Below are positions 1 through 18,126 of a DNA stretch of 64,000 nucleotides, in pieces. The translations under genes were made by a program, and so were the position numbers. The stretch lies in assembly GCA_949361645.1 (NCBI GenBank), contig OX442425.1:1-64000 (forward strand), given 5' to 3'. Numbering within the stretch: the first letter of the stretch is position 1; the number at the start of each line of letters is the position of its first letter. A model generated the notes under the pieces. The model was not told the DNA's origin. It ran no database searches and was given only the letters and a program-made list of their open reading frames with translations. Source of the stretch: Spongilla lacustris (lineage: Eukaryota; Porifera; Demospongiae; Spongillida; Spongillidae).

Positions 1-24
1 CCCCTCTCCTCCCCTCTTCCTTAG

Positions 25-1364
25 TTGCAAAACATGTGGGCTTTGAGGGAGAAGATCACAGAGGCACTAACCAGGGAGGGAGTGACATATAAGGTACTCC
101 AACAGATACACATTGAGAAGTATGTGTGTGCACTTTTGCATGCTTGGATATGTCTGTGCACCTTTGCATGCTTGGATATGTCTGTGCACCTTTGCATGCT
201 TGGATATGTCTGTGCACCTTTGCATGCTTGGATATGTCTGTGCACCTTTGCATGCTTGGATATGTCTGTGCACCTTTGCATGCTTGGATATGTCTAGTGT
301 GTGTCAGTTGTGCACATGTGTGTGTATGTTTTTAAAAGGAGGGAGGGGGGGGGACAAATCACACACAGCCCTAAGCCAAATAGTCGACCCAAAATGGCTG
401 CCTAAACATCCCAACCATCATGTCACATTATGTTGCAACCTAAGACAATGGTAACCAATGGTAACCAATTTTATTTTATTTTTTTGCTCATGCCAAGTAT
501 GATGTATCTCTGCCGATGGCAGTCATGTATGACCTGGTGATGGAGACGAGGCAGCGCTGCTCCCCCCTGGCCAGATGCACTGTGGGTTATGGCCATATTG
601 GAGATGGTAACTTACTTGTGGAGTTATGGCCATTTAAGTGATCAACTATTCTATTTTGCCTAGGTAACCTCCACCTGAACATCGTGGGTGAGACCCATTC
701 TAAGCAACTGCTCCAGCTGATTGAACCATTTGTGTTTGAATGGACAGGTAAGGTGGTGTGATTCTTGCCGTTCACCACTCACAGCTCCTCCCCCTCCCCC
801 TCTCCTCTGATAAAAAGCACGACACAGGGGAAGTGTATCTGCAGAGCATGGCTTGGGATTTAAAAAAGCTGACTATGTGTACTACTCAAAGTCACGAGAG
901 GCTGTTGATGCAATGAAGAACCTGAAGCAACTGTTTGATCCCAAGGTGAGGGGTGAGGGTCACTTGTGTCCCTGCCAAGGTGAGGGTCACTTGTGTCCCT
1001 CCCAAGGTGAGGGTCACTTGTGTCCCTGCCAAGGTGAGGGTCACTTGTGTCCCTCCCAAGGTGAGGGTCACTTGTGTCCCTGCCAAGGTGAGGGTCACTT
1101 GTGTCCCTCCCAAGGTGAGGTCACTTGTGTCCCTGCCAAGGTGAGGGTCACTTGTGTCCCTCCCAAGGTGAGGGTCACTTGTGTCCCTCCCAAGGTGAGG
1201 GTCACTTGTGTCCCTCCCAAGGTGAGGGTCACTTGTGTCCCTGCCAATGTGAGGGTCACTTGTGTATCACAATCCAGTCATCCCTTCACACACCACACAA
1301 CATGTTACTTTTACTTTTGTCACAGGGAATCTTGAATCCATACAAGACCCTTCCACAACAGTGA
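25..1364 (+). CDS. D2HGDH: D-2-hydroxyglutarate dehydrogenase, mitochondrial (3' part)
   Basis: FAD-linked oxidase that converts D-2-hydroxyglutarate to 2-oxoglutarate in mitochondria. The window holds only the C-terminal exons: 25-93, 498-606, 664-747, 818-945 and 1326-1364, joined in phase. Visible signatures of the family are [11 protein letters not shown], the metal/FAD-site motif [13 protein letters not shown] split across the second and third exons, [10 protein letters not shown], and the classic C-terminus [10 protein letters not shown] before the stop at 1362-1364. The 5' exons lie before the window. Intron 1 here and the last intron each contain a minisatellite; the last intron's array copies the splice donor itself. 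The gene converges on MRPS22, whose stop is 290 bp away. Identification is by recalled family similarity and is strong. Confidence 0.93.
129..297. repeat. 28-bp minisatellite in D2HGDH intron
   Basis: About six nearly identical 28-bp units (TGCACCTTTGCATGCTTGGA followed by TATGTCTG) lie in the intron between exons 25-93 and 498-606. The long open frames across it on both strands come from the repeat and are not genes. Confidence 0.95.
946..1265 (+). repeat. 27-bp minisatellite carrying splice donors, D2HGDH last intron
   Basis: About twelve units of GTGAGGGTCACTTGTGTCCC plus TGCCAAG or TCCCAAG. The first copy starts at the real exon end (CCCAAG|GTGAGG at 945/946), so each unit repeats an exon-like end CCAAG and a consensus donor GTGAGG. 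The first repeated donor GT is at 980, 34 nt past the real one, and later ones follow every 27 nt (one unit is slightly short). Their use would therefore shift the reading frame. Confidence 0.93.
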
Positions 1365-1654
1365 CAGAGACAGACAAATGATACAGACATGAGTGCTGCT
1401 TTCAGCACACCAGTTTGTGCATTCAAGTACAGGTGTATTATTTTTACGGCTGTTATTCATTGAGCCTGTGCACTGCAAGGCTCCTGAGTGCTGATCTTGG
1501 TACTCATAAGCGTGGCCAGGTCAGTCCACCCCTGGTGTTCACAGAATTCCTATAGGGACAGAGGGGAAGGGAGGGGGAGGAGGGGAAGAGAGGGGAAGAA
1601 GGTAGGAAGGAAGGAGGGAGATAGCAAGAGAAGACAGTACAGTACACATACACA

Positions 1655-2992
1655 TCAAACTGCACTGTAACGAACTTGGACACATTTCTTCCCAGCCTTA
1701 GTGGAACTCTTAGTGAACTCTTGGTCAGGGTAACACATTTTGTACAGTCCCACCAAGTCTATCGCATTCTCCATCCTGTCATTGGGCACAAGAATGCTTA
1801 CTACTGATAACTGCTCCTCAAAGTCTTACAAGTTCCTCTCCAACATATCTCCAAGCAGACCTCTCAGCTGCTGCCTTGACAACAGGTACCACACCATACC
1901 ACCAAAGTGCCTTGTCGAACGTAGTACATCGTACATACCTCTTCTGTCAAGATCCTCATATACTGTATGGTGCACCTGAGAACACACAGGTTAGGAGGGG
2001 GCGGGGCCAAATATGAAACGTGGACCAACAGCGGGGAGGGGGAGTGTGGGATACAATAGTGTGCGGATGGAAAGGGACGAGAACCTCACAACACACACAC
2101 ACACACACCCTAATGTAGTCCTTGGAGTCCGGCTCACACTGAATGTTGGTCCTCTCCAACACCTCTTCATGACGCTGCTCCTTCAGTAACCTTGCCAGGT
2201 CACTGCCTTGGAGCATGGCTGGCAAAGTGAGCTGACGTCCAATGGCAGGAAAGTATACCTGCATACAATGGAACAACCACGCGGGCATTCAGGTATGCTC
2301 GTAGGGAGTACAGTGTGGTTACGGGCACAGACTTGCCTGGCACATACGGTCCCTCTCGCTCCATGTGGCTTCTCTAAGATTTCCATTCTTCTCTCGCACT
2401 ACAATTCGACGGCTCTGTCGACAGACCAATAATAAACAGATGCGGGCGTGTTATAGGTGGAAACACTTGTTTGGGGCTTACGCTGTTATTCTCCGTCTGC
2501 GAGATGTCAGTGAACACTACATTGCAGTCCTCCAAACCCGCCAATTTCGCGTCGCCATGTATCAGCTCTCCCTTCTCCTTTCGTTGGGGAAGAATAGGAG
2601 GCAACTTCAGGAGCTCGCGCGCTCTCTGAATGGACTCCATTTGCGCCTGAAGGGCAATAGAATACGAGATGGTCAGCTAGTATGATGTGAAATAGAATGC
2701 ATTTGCACCTTCTTCAACTGATGCTCGTCCACAAGCTTGTACAGGGGTTGAGACAGCGGCTCCCTTCTGGATTTAAATACTTTGTCCAGGTCAAGACCTG
2801 TCATTCGGGTAAGTAGCTTTTGCACTTGTTCGTCAGTGACAGATTTCGCAGGTTGCTGCGTAGTACATGCGTGCACGGGTGTTTCAAAGAGATTTAAACC
2901 AGTTCACGGCTCACCTGCGTGCTCTTATACCGACAGTTTGCTCTGCCAAATCTTCCAACAGCCAATCTGAGCAACCATGACCGGCTAGCCAT
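1655..2992 (-). CDS. MRPS22: Small mitoribosomal subunit protein mS22
   Basis: A protein of the metazoan mitochondrial small ribosomal subunit. Seven exons on the minus strand: 2992-2915, 2855-2709, 2646-2482, 2414-2337, 2258-2109, 1975-1830 and 1775-1655, all in phase, giving about 294 residues (human about 360, so shorter at the ends). The first exon encodes an arginine-rich presequence (MASRSWLLRLAVGRFGRA). Family landmarks are QKLLTRMTGLDLDKVFK, a FTDIS motif, WSERDRM, EPDSKDYI, and YEDLDRRGMYDVLRSTRHFG. Intron 4 uses a GC donor (CAG|GCAAGT). Start codons of this gene and PLPBP are separated by only 61 bp. Antisense frames of similar length are shadows. Identification rests on strong recalled similarity. 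Confidence 0.92.
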
Positions 2993-3053
2993 TACATGTG
3001 GCAGGGATAGGCGTGGGAACGAGGCTAAAAGAATTAACCAGCAGGTGGAAAAT
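2993..3053. promoter_or_regulatory. Bidirectional promoter region MRPS22/PLPBP
   Basis: Only 61 bp separate the divergent start codons (2992 minus, 3054 plus). Any promoter and both 5' leaders must share this stretch or extend into the partner gene. No TATA box is visible. The role is inferred from layout. Confidence 0.55.
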
Positions 3054-4431
3054 ATGGGAGAAGCGATTAACGTCGCTGTACAGAGGGTACTTCAGGGTGT
3101 ACGGGAGGCAGCAATGGTGAGCAAGAGAGCTCGATGTTTGTTCTTTTAAAGAGTCACATGTATTACCCCGTCCCATGGCCAACCCTTGTTTCTTAATTGC
3201 ATCTTTACGGCTAGGCTGCGAGTCGCAATCCCCCGACAGTCGTGGCAGTTAGTAAAAAACATTCCGTTCAAGCCGTGTGCCACGCGTACAATGCTGGACT
3301 GAGACATTTTGGAGAGAATTATGTAAGAATTTGGGCGCGCCTTCTTTCCTTCCCCGCCCACAAATTTAACCCATGTCGTCATCATCGCAGACCCACCCTA
3401 CCTCCTCCTCCCCATGCTAGGTTCAGGAGCTCCACAGCAAGGCTGTGGCTGTGAAGGTAGCAATGCCCTCTGTGCCATCCTCAACTACAATGACACACCA
3501 AATCCTTAGAGTCAGTGTGAAGAGGCTAAATGGCACTTCATTGGACACCTGCAGGGAAACAAGACCAGGCTCTTGGCTGGTAGGTGTATTGCAGGGGTTG
3601 GGTAGCCTGATGCCTCTGATCTGCATGTGTGTGTGTGTGCTTGTGCATTATATTTGCAGATGTCCCTCACTTATGGATGGTGGAGACACTGGACTGTGTG
3701 AAAATGGCCAGGACTCTGAACAATGTGTGGAGCACTCTGGGACATCAGAGGACACTGAGAGTACTGGTGCAGGTCAACACAAGTGGAGAGAAGAGTAGGC
3801 CACACCCCCTCCCTCCCTCCCATCCCCAAACATACTCAGGGGAGGCCCCTGATGTAAAGAATCCTGGTCATTTGGAGGCAGCTGTTATAATCACATATTT
3901 TCTTCTTTTTTTTTTTTTTTGCAGACAAGTATGGGTGTGTCCCTGAGGCATGCCAGGACTTGGTGCAGTTCATTGCTGAAGAGTGTCCGTACCTTATGTT
4001 CTGTGGACTGATGACTATTGGCATGGCTACTCAAACACCTCCAAACCCAGACTTTGTGGTAATGTCCACACATTATAAATAACCACTACACCACTACACA
4101 TTCCTCTCTTACTCAAAGACACTCCTAAGGTGTGGTGCACAGCTCCAGCAATCTCTACACCTCGACAGACCACTAGAATTCAGCATGGGAATGTCTGATG
4201 ATTACCAACATGCTGTACGTTTGCTTGTATAAGTGTGTGTATGTGTGTACTTGTGGATGTGTATACTTGTGCATGTGTGTACTTGTGGATGTGTGTACTT
4301 GTGCATGTGTGGAGGGAGAGGATCAATGAGGTTGTATTCAGTAGTCTGTCTTTGTGTCCTTTCAGATCCAACTTGGCAGCACCATTGTCAGGCTTGGGTC
4401 AGCCATCTTTGGAGCCAGGAAGCAAGCTTGA
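3054..4431 (+). CDS. PLPBP: Pyridoxal phosphate homeostasis protein
   Basis: YggS/PROSC-family PLP-binding protein that buffers vitamin B6. Eight exons: 3054-3116, 3215-3322, 3421-3456, 3510-3579, 3660-3794, 3925-4058, 4119-4214 and 4366-4431, in phase throughout. The PLP lysine lies in TVVAVSK (about residue 35), followed by HFGENYVQEL, KWHFIGHLQGNK, a VQVNTSGEKNK motif, GLMTIG, the phosphate-binding region FSMGMSDDYQHA, and the terminal IQLGSTIVRLGSAIFG. All are hallmarks of the family. Introns are as short as 53 nt. A (TG)-rich minor repeat fills the last intron (about 4225-4310). The gene ends convergent with the first myosin light-chain gene. Confidence 0.94.
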
Positions 4432-4453
4432 CTGATGTTAACGGAGACAAGAT

Positions 4454-4492
<39 letters not shown>

Positions 4493-4781
4493 ATGTGTTT
4501 GTGTGTGGGTGTGTGGTCAGGCACAAGAGGCTCTGTGAAACATGTGCCATTAACCTTCACACACACACACACGCACGACACATAACAGAGGCAAGCACAG
4601 AAAACAATCCCCAAAAATTAGACCAGTGTTTTTAAAAAACAATTTTTTTAATCCATAAAAATAAAATCTGTAGTCTCTATGAGAGAGCACTCTTTTTATG
4701 TGTAACTGTAACTAATTATAGTAATAGTGTGGTTTGAGAGAGGTGTGCATTTGCACAAACTAATGAGATTGGTCGGCCTTG
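4432..4781. other. Convergent intergenic region with (TG)n
   Basis: Between the PLPBP stop and the stop of the first myosin light-chain gene. It holds a (TG)n run at about 4456-4515 and A/T-rich sequence. No further gene is seen. Confidence 0.7.
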
Positions 4782-5897
4782 TCATTCATCCTTGGTACCG
4801 TGCTTGAGGATTCTGGTGAATGCGACATAGTCAAAGTTGCCATTGTTGTCAATGGGTGATCCTCGCAGCATTTGATCCACCTATTTGAGAGAGGGAAGGA
4901 GGGGGAGGAGAAGGTTGTGAGAGGTGACCACTGGAAATGAGATGGCAATCATAGCTGGATTCAAATAACTAAAGTACACAGATGTTTGCTACAACTCCCA
5001 CACATTGGTGCATACCTCGGCATCAGTAAAGCGATCACCCATTGTAGTAAGGAGCTCTCTGAGGCTGGGGAGGAGAAGATACTGTTGCCTAGCAAAGATT
5101 ATTTGTCTGAACCTTAGCTCACCGGTCCTCATTGATGTGCCCAGAGGCTTCTTCATCAAAACAAGCAAAGGCATTTCGAATCACATCTTCTGGATCCGTA
5201 CCTGTAAAAATAAATAACAATAAAACACCATCTCAAAAAAGGAAAAATAGAAAGTTGACACCTGCACTTAATCCGATTATATAATCGTACGTATGTCAAC
5301 ACCAGCCAGACACTTATTGCGTACTTCTTTCAGCTATTCTCCACACACACACACACACACATACACACGCACATACCGTTCAGCTTCTCCCCAAACAAGG
5401 TGAGGAACATGGTGAAGTTCAGTGGGCCTGGTGCCTCCGACATCATTGACTCCACTACCTGCTCATTCGGCTCCTGACCTGTAAGTCCACAGGGTGACTG
5501 GGTCTCAAAATTGCATTGCTCCAACCCCTCTCTCCCTCTCACCCAGAGATGACAGCATGTCCTTCAAGTCTTCGCTGTCAATGAAGCCGTCTCTGTTCTG
5601 GTCGATCATGTTGAAGGCCTGGGGCAGGACGTAGGCGTCACAAAGTGCGGGCGCGGTAAATCATACTAAACCTCTTTGAATTCCTGGATCTGGGCCTGAT
5701 CAAACATGGCAAAGATGTTGGAAGTGGCTCGCTGGCCACGCTTCTTTGGGTGATTCTTCTTTACTAGCTTGGCTTTGCTCTGCAGAGAAGAACATACAGA
5801 CTGGTACCATCAGCCCATAACCTCCCTTCCCCCGCTTTCGAAACAAACAGCGCCAATTTCCAGAAACGTGCAAATGACTGCTCCTAAATCTTACCAT
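4782..5897 (-). CDS. Myosin regulatory light chain, copy A
   Basis: EF-hand light chain that binds the neck of myosin II and activates it when phosphorylated by MLCK or ROCK. Minus exons: 5897-5895, 5779-5672, 5618-5543, 5478-5377, 5201-5123, 5064-5016 and 4880-4782, giving 171 residues, the family's usual length. The first coding exon is the ATG alone. The phosphorylation site RATSN is at residues 18-22 (Thr20/Ser21). The first EF-hand loop begins DQNRDGFID. Later landmarks are [34 protein letters not shown] and the C-terminus LKHGTKDE. It resembles vertebrate MYL9/MYL12 (smooth/non-muscle type). It is one half of a tandem pair with copy B, sharing the exon structure exactly. Confidence 0.95.
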
Positions 5898-6340
5898 TTT
5901 TGCACAGTATGTACAGAACTCCAAAGGAGTGTTGCTCTAAAGTATTTCTCCTTTTATGCAAATTAGAAGTTCCGAGCGCCGCCCTTACTGCATTCCACCC
6001 CCACGCTCAGAAAATTTGAAATTACGTCACAAACTTAACATTCGAGACATTTGCTGTACTAAATGGGTTAGGATTAGTAATAAACCATTTGAAAATGTTT
6101 TGGTCTCGCTGGATTTTTTAATACCCGCCTCAAAATGCGGACGGTCCCGATGATTTCCGCATTTGAGGGGTTCATAGCTGTCGCATTACGTTCTGTGCGC
6201 AGATTTAGGTTAATGATGAAACAGGTATACAGGAATGCGCCTGTGACGTTTATGTGCAAACGTAACTGCTAACTATGTGAATCTGATTGAAGACAAGTTC
6301 CACAGAACTACAGTTGTGATTGGCTGGCTGGGGGCTGTAA
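5898..6340. other. Spacer between tandem light-chain genes
   Basis: This should contain the promoter of copy A and the 3' end of copy B. The stretch is A/T-rich from about 5950. No TATA box or other gene could be supported. Confidence 0.6.
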
Positions 6341-7003
6341 CTATTCATCCTTAGTACCATGCTTGAGGATTCTAGTGAAAGTGATGTAATCAAAGTTGCC
6401 ATTGTTGTCGACAGGTGATCCTCGCAGCATTTGGTCAACCTATTTTTAGCATCCACAGAGGAGGGAAGGAGGGAGGGAGAAGGTAGAAAGTAGACAGGAA
6501 AGGGATAACGGAGGAGGGAGAAGGGAGAATGGAGGAGTAGCTGTACATGATCCTGATATAGCATCCTGCATCTTACCTCGGCATCAGTAAATCGATCACC
6601 CATTGTAATCAGCAGCTCCCTTAAGCTGGGGTAGGGAGGGGGAAGAGGTGCTCAAACATTCACTACGTTCCCTTACGACTCACCGGTCCTCATTGATGTG
6701 CCCAGTAGCTTCTTCATCAAAACAAGCAAAGGCATTTCGAATCACATCTTCTGGATCCGTGCCTGAAGATGGGAAAACAATTGTAATAACAAAACCATAT
6801 ATATTTTCACATGTTCACATGTGTGCACACACACACACACACAACACACCAACACACCATCCACCAACACACCATACACCAACACACCATACACCAACAC
6901 ACACCACACACACACCACACACACCAACACACACACATACCACACCACACACACACCAACACACACCCATACCACACCACACACACCACATACACAGACA
7001 CAG

Positions 7004-7034
<31 letters not shown>

Positions 7035-8067
7035 TACCGTTCAGCTTCTCCCCAAACAAGGTGAGGAACATGGTGAAGTTCAGTGGGCCTGGTGCCTCCG
7101 ACATCATTGACTCCACTACCTGCTCGTTTGGTTCCTGACCTGTAAGTCCACAGGGCGAATGGGTCTCAAAATTGCATTGCTCCAACCCCTCTCTCCCTCT
7201 CACCCAGAGATGACAGCATGTCCTTCAAGTCTTCGCTGTCAATGAAGCCATCTCTGTTCTGGTCGATCATGTTGAAGGCCTGGGGGTGTGGTTAGTGATT
7301 GTGCATCAGCCAGCCATCTTTAGTCATATGCCCATCTTTAGTCATATGCCCATCTTTAGCCATATGCCCATCTTTAGTCATATGCCCATCTTTAGTCATA
7401 TGCCCATCTTTAGTCATATGCCCATCTTTAGTCATATGCCCATCTTTAGTCATATGCCCATCTTTAGTCATATGCCCATCTTCAGTCATATGCCCATCTT
7501 TAGCCATATGCCCATAGATGATCTCCATAACTACTGCAACGACTGCAGTTACACTTTTAGTGTCTTGAAGTATACCCAGAAATAATACACTAATGTACCC
7601 ATATATAATATACTGATGTACCCAGAGATAATATACTGACGTACCCAGAGATAATATACTGATGTACCCAGAACAAAAATCAACGAAATCAGTGTATTTA
7701 GCTCTTTCCAAACTCCTGTGTGTTGCTAGGCAAAATACTACCACTTGGCACGTCGTTATTCATTATTCGCAACCCAACGATATCCCCAAAGGAATTTACC
7801 ACAAAGCGAGGAGCGGCACCTAACCTCTTTGAATTCCTGGATCTGGGCCTGATCAAACATCGCGAAGATGTTGGAAGTGGCTCGCTGGCCACGCTTCTTT
7901 GGGTGCTTCCTCACCGCTGCCTTGGCTTTGCTCTGCCGGGAAAACAACATAACCGACCATGGCACATGACACGTTCTTTTAATGTAACGAGATTGATTGC
8001 TCCCCCCCACACACACACACTATTAACCGCTCTGGATAGATGATACATGACCTTCATGACTCACCAT
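6341..8067 (-). CDS. Myosin regulatory light chain, copy B
   Basis: Paralogue of copy A with an identical exon plan: 8067-8065 (ATG only), 7932-7825, 7279-7204, 7139-7038, 6762-6684, 6625-6577 and 6439-6341, giving 171 residues. Differences are few and mostly conservative: the N-terminal tail [17 protein letters not shown] for LLTTMGD, and DYITF for DYVAF. The RATSN phosphorylation site is retained. The stop is TAG instead of TGA. Introns are expanded by (AC)n, an 18-bp minisatellite and a 22-bp repeat. The near-identity of exons 2-4, with intron flanks also alike near exon 4, suggests a recent tandem duplication or gene conversion. Confidence 0.95.
6826..7030. repeat. Degenerate (AC)n with CACCA units
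   Basis: AC-rich tract in an intron of light-chain copy B. It has sub-repeats such as ACACACCATACACCA, and the corresponding copy A intron has only a short (AC)n. Confidence 0.9.
7311..7513. repeat. 18-bp minisatellite
   Basis: About eleven units of CATCTTTAGTCATATGCC in an intron of copy B, with single-base variants. It explains the long repeated-peptide frames in the area. Confidence 0.95.
7575..7672. repeat. Short tandem repeat of about 22 bp
   Basis: About four copies of a unit like TAATATACTGATGTACCCAG, in the same intron as the 18-bp array. Confidence 0.85.
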
Positions 8068-8233
8068 CTTTGCCGCGGTAATGTGTATGATACTTGTGAA
8101 AGACGATGGACACAATTTTTCCCTTTTATGGGTATAAACGTAACGACAACATGACAATTAATGTTTCGGAAAGTGAAAAAATTTCTCGGAACAAATAGAG
8201 CAGTCATTACAACACACCATGCCCCCCTCCCAT

Positions 8234-8822
8234 CTAAGACGATGCAGTAGTATCCATTGGCTGCTGTACGTCCTTGTGTTTGCCCTTCTCTGTCTGCTTT
8301 GGCTTGGCTTTCCGGTCGAGTATCTTTTTACGGTCCTTATCAAGCTTCAACTTAGTGATTTCAACCTGCCAAAAAAAAAAAAAAAAACACAAACGCATAT
8401 TATTAATCTATTTGGGTACCATATCCATACCCAACACTCCTTGACCGGCGGTTCCTTACCTTACTTGGGTGAATTCCCACATAAACCTGGGCACCGTTCG
8501 CCTTCTCCCGCTGGATTCTGTCGATGTGGACGACCCACCTCTTTCTGTACACCTAGTAAACGACGTGCGTGCCCACGTGTTGAGACTGCAGTCTGCTACT
8601 ACTCACCTGGATAACTTTTCCAGCTTGCTGGCCTTTGAAGTGGCCACGGGTGACCATGACTTCGTCGTCCTTTCGAATCGGAAGGGACCTCACATTGTGT
8701 TTCTGCCTGAGCTCCTTCGACAGGGGTGCACTCATGATGACCCTGCGTACGCTGGAGGGGGCAGAAAAATGCCTCTTTCGGCATTTCCTCCTAGAGGAGG
8801 ACACGTTCCGATTGAACTTCAT
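8234..8822 (-). CDS. RPL26: Large ribosomal subunit protein uL24 (RPL26)
   Basis: Cytosolic 60S ribosomal protein near the tunnel exit. Three minus exons: 8822-8607, 8552-8460 and 8365-8234, encoding 146 residues, close to the animal length of 145. Landmarks are the basic N-terminus, [20 protein letters not shown], the KOW-type segment [36 protein letters not shown] and [17 protein letters not shown] pyrimidine-rich stretch (TTCTTTCCTTCTG on the minus strand, near 8835-8848) lies just before the ATG and resembles a TOP leader. The start is 188 bp from the divergent SLK-type gene. Confidence 0.96.
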
Positions 8823-9010
8823 CGTGCCGATAAAATGGCAGAAGGAAAGAACGAGCACGTGTTGTAACTCGTAGTATGCGGCAGTGCACACGACACGGAC
8901 CTAGATTACTGGAGTTGCTCATTTGCATCGCGCACGGGCGTTGCCTCGGAGAGGGAGTGTTGTGGAATATTCAGTACCCTCCGAAGACCTTAAGTCTCTG
9001 TTGAAAGGGT
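8823..9010. promoter_or_regulatory. Bidirectional promoter region RPL26/SLK
   Basis: 188 bp between divergent ATGs. The RPL26 side carries a TOP-like pyrimidine tract. No TATA box was recognised. Confidence 0.55.
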
Positions 9011-16272
<7,262 letters not shown>

Positions 16273-16375
16273 ATTGGACGTGTGATCTTGTTTGTGTGTA
16301 TAAGTGCTTTGTTTATTTTGTTATTATCGTTATTTTGTTATTATCGTTATTTTGTACCGTATATTTCCGGATATC

Positions 16376-17359
16376 ATGACTTCCGAGGCGAGCGAACAGC
16401 CAAAAAATGTTTCAACAGAACACTGGAAGGTGGCGCGCTTTTTAAAACACGCTGTGTTTGCTTGTTATAATTGTGCGTACGCTTTCTTCAGCGGTTCGCT
16501 GAGCTAATAAAGCGAAGGGAAGACGAGTGTGGAGCAGACACCTCCCACAGGGTTGAAGCCATCAGACAGCAAGCACTTCAAAGCGGTATACTGTTGTTCT
16601 ACCGTCGAGCGATACACATGTTTGTTTTATTGTGCGTTGTAAATCTAGTGAGTAAGGAGCTTTCTGCGACGGAGAAAAAACATCTTGAACTTGTGGACGG
16701 TGTGACTCTCCCTCCGACCAGAAGAAAGAGAAGGCGTGGTCACAGGGCAGGTACATGCACGTGACGTGTACGTTGCCTAAATCAAATGAATATGAGTTTT
16801 ATGTAAATCATCGAAGTTTCGAGAATGTTTATCGATTATTTGCAGTGTCTGATAAAACCACTCACAACGCTGCGGCAACTGAAGCCAAATGGGAAGGGGT
16901 CAGGCAGTATTTGGACCCAAATCCGCAGCTCAAAGGTACTGACCTTGGAAGATATGCCCCCAAAGTACGTGAGAGCTGATGTGATGGGAGGGGGTAAGAG
17001 ATGGGTACTGTGCAGAGTGGACTGGAGGAAGACCTTGACAGAGCTGTGGCAGAGGGAGAGTTTGAGGAGGCCACAAGGCTAAGTGACAGGCTGGCACAGA
17101 GAGAGCTAGCCAGCAAGGTTGCAACTGCCTTTGACTGCCATCATTATGTTGAAAAGACAAAAGTAAGCAGGGTGCTTCTGTGGTAAAATGACCACCTCTA
17201 AATCTGATTGGGCTAGGCTGAAGAGGAGTCAAGACTACGTAAAAAGCCCAAGCTTAATTGGAAGTACGTGAGTTGTTTTGTTAGTTTGTATTGTTTATCA
17301 TGTTCTCCATTACAAGGTTTGAACACAAGCAGCGTTGGGAGACCAAGGGGAACATGTAA
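16376..17359 (+). CDS. FAM204A: FAM204A-like protein
   Basis: Homologue of the small charged animal protein FAM204A, whose function is unknown. Seven exons: 16376-16429, 16492-16585, 16649-16750, 16846-16964, 17016-17162, 17217-17263 and 17317-17359, giving about 201 residues (human 233). Shared features are a basic stretch TRRKRRRGH, a WEGVRQYLDPN segment matching human WKELTQYFGVN, then SGLEEDLDRAVAEGEFEEAT, RLAQRELASKVATAF, CHHYVEKTK, and the C-terminus KKPKLNWKFEHKQRWETKGNM. The start lies only 103 bp after the SLK stop on the same strand, and introns are 47-95 nt. The first exon is the least certain part, being chosen from phase and the only upstream ATG in frame. Confidence 0.82.
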
Positions 17360-17594
17360 CAGTGATGATGGTGGTGGTGCTGTTATCATAAATGGTCAGT
17401 GGTCAAAGAGGCTATCCATTAACTGGGCACTGTCTTCTCTGTGAGGCTTTAATGACATATTCCACTGCATTGCGCATCATTTCTGGTTTCATAAGGCATG
17501 CACGTGTATGTAACAAGAAATGACAGAACACACGACACACAAATACACTGCAAACCTCGCCCCACCCGCATCGTAATGAACGCGTATGAAATAA

Positions 17595-17975
17595 TCAGTT
17601 CTTCATCCCTGGCTGCGCAACTTTGTGGCCCAGTCTCTCCAGCTCGGCCCTGAGGAATCACGTGACTTTAGTCGACCCGAAACAGCTGCTCACGGCTCAC
17701 CTTAGTTGGCAAGAGAATTCATCCTCCACGTTATCGTCATCCCAGTTGTCCTCCCAAAGTTGCTTGTCACCCTGGTCTTCGCCTGTCTCGTCCCAGTCTA
17801 GTTCCGAGTGAGTTACGTCATTATCATCAAAAGGACTCCATTCCCGTAACCACACATAACACACACGCCACCATTCCCAACACGACGTACCTTCAGCTGG
17901 AAACTCTTCGAACTCGTCGTCTTCTTCAAACAGGTTTTGTTCCTGTTTCGTTGGCTTTGGGGGATTCGAAGCCAT
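17595..17975 (-). CDS. SEM1: 26S proteasome subunit SEM1/DSS1
   Basis: Tiny acidic, mostly disordered protein of the proteasome lid, which also binds BRCA2 and TREX-2. Minus exons 17975-17891, 17797-17701 and 17649-17595 encode 78 residues (human 70). The two acidic tryptophan/aromatic blocks are present: [18 protein letters not shown] and [19 protein letters not shown], followed by the helix [10 protein letters not shown]. The start is 151 bp from the divergent neighbour. It is convergent with FAM204A (235 bp between stops). Confidence 0.96.
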
Positions 17976-18126
17976 CTTTACCCGCTCAATTAAACAGTTT
18001 GAAATTCTTTATATATATTTATAATCATGTTAATTTGTATCATGTTAATTTTTATCGTAAGCTGAGATCCACGCGCGCGAGCAGTCCGCCTTGTCACGTT
18101 GCTTTAAAAAATATATATTAATCCAA
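17976..18126. promoter_or_regulatory. Bidirectional promoter region SEM1/caspase-like gene
   Basis: 151 bp between divergent start codons. It contains an A/T-rich stretch with TATATATTTATA (about 18012-18023) and a CpG-rich part near 18070. Function is inferred from position. Confidence 0.5.

Noticed and set aside
946..1265. CRISPR-like array
   Set aside because: Direct repeats have no unique spacers. It is a contiguous tandem repeat in a eukaryotic intron.
2208..2685. Plus-strand frames opposite MRPS22
   Set aside because: Shadows of the minus-strand exons, which show clear family similarity and consistent phase.
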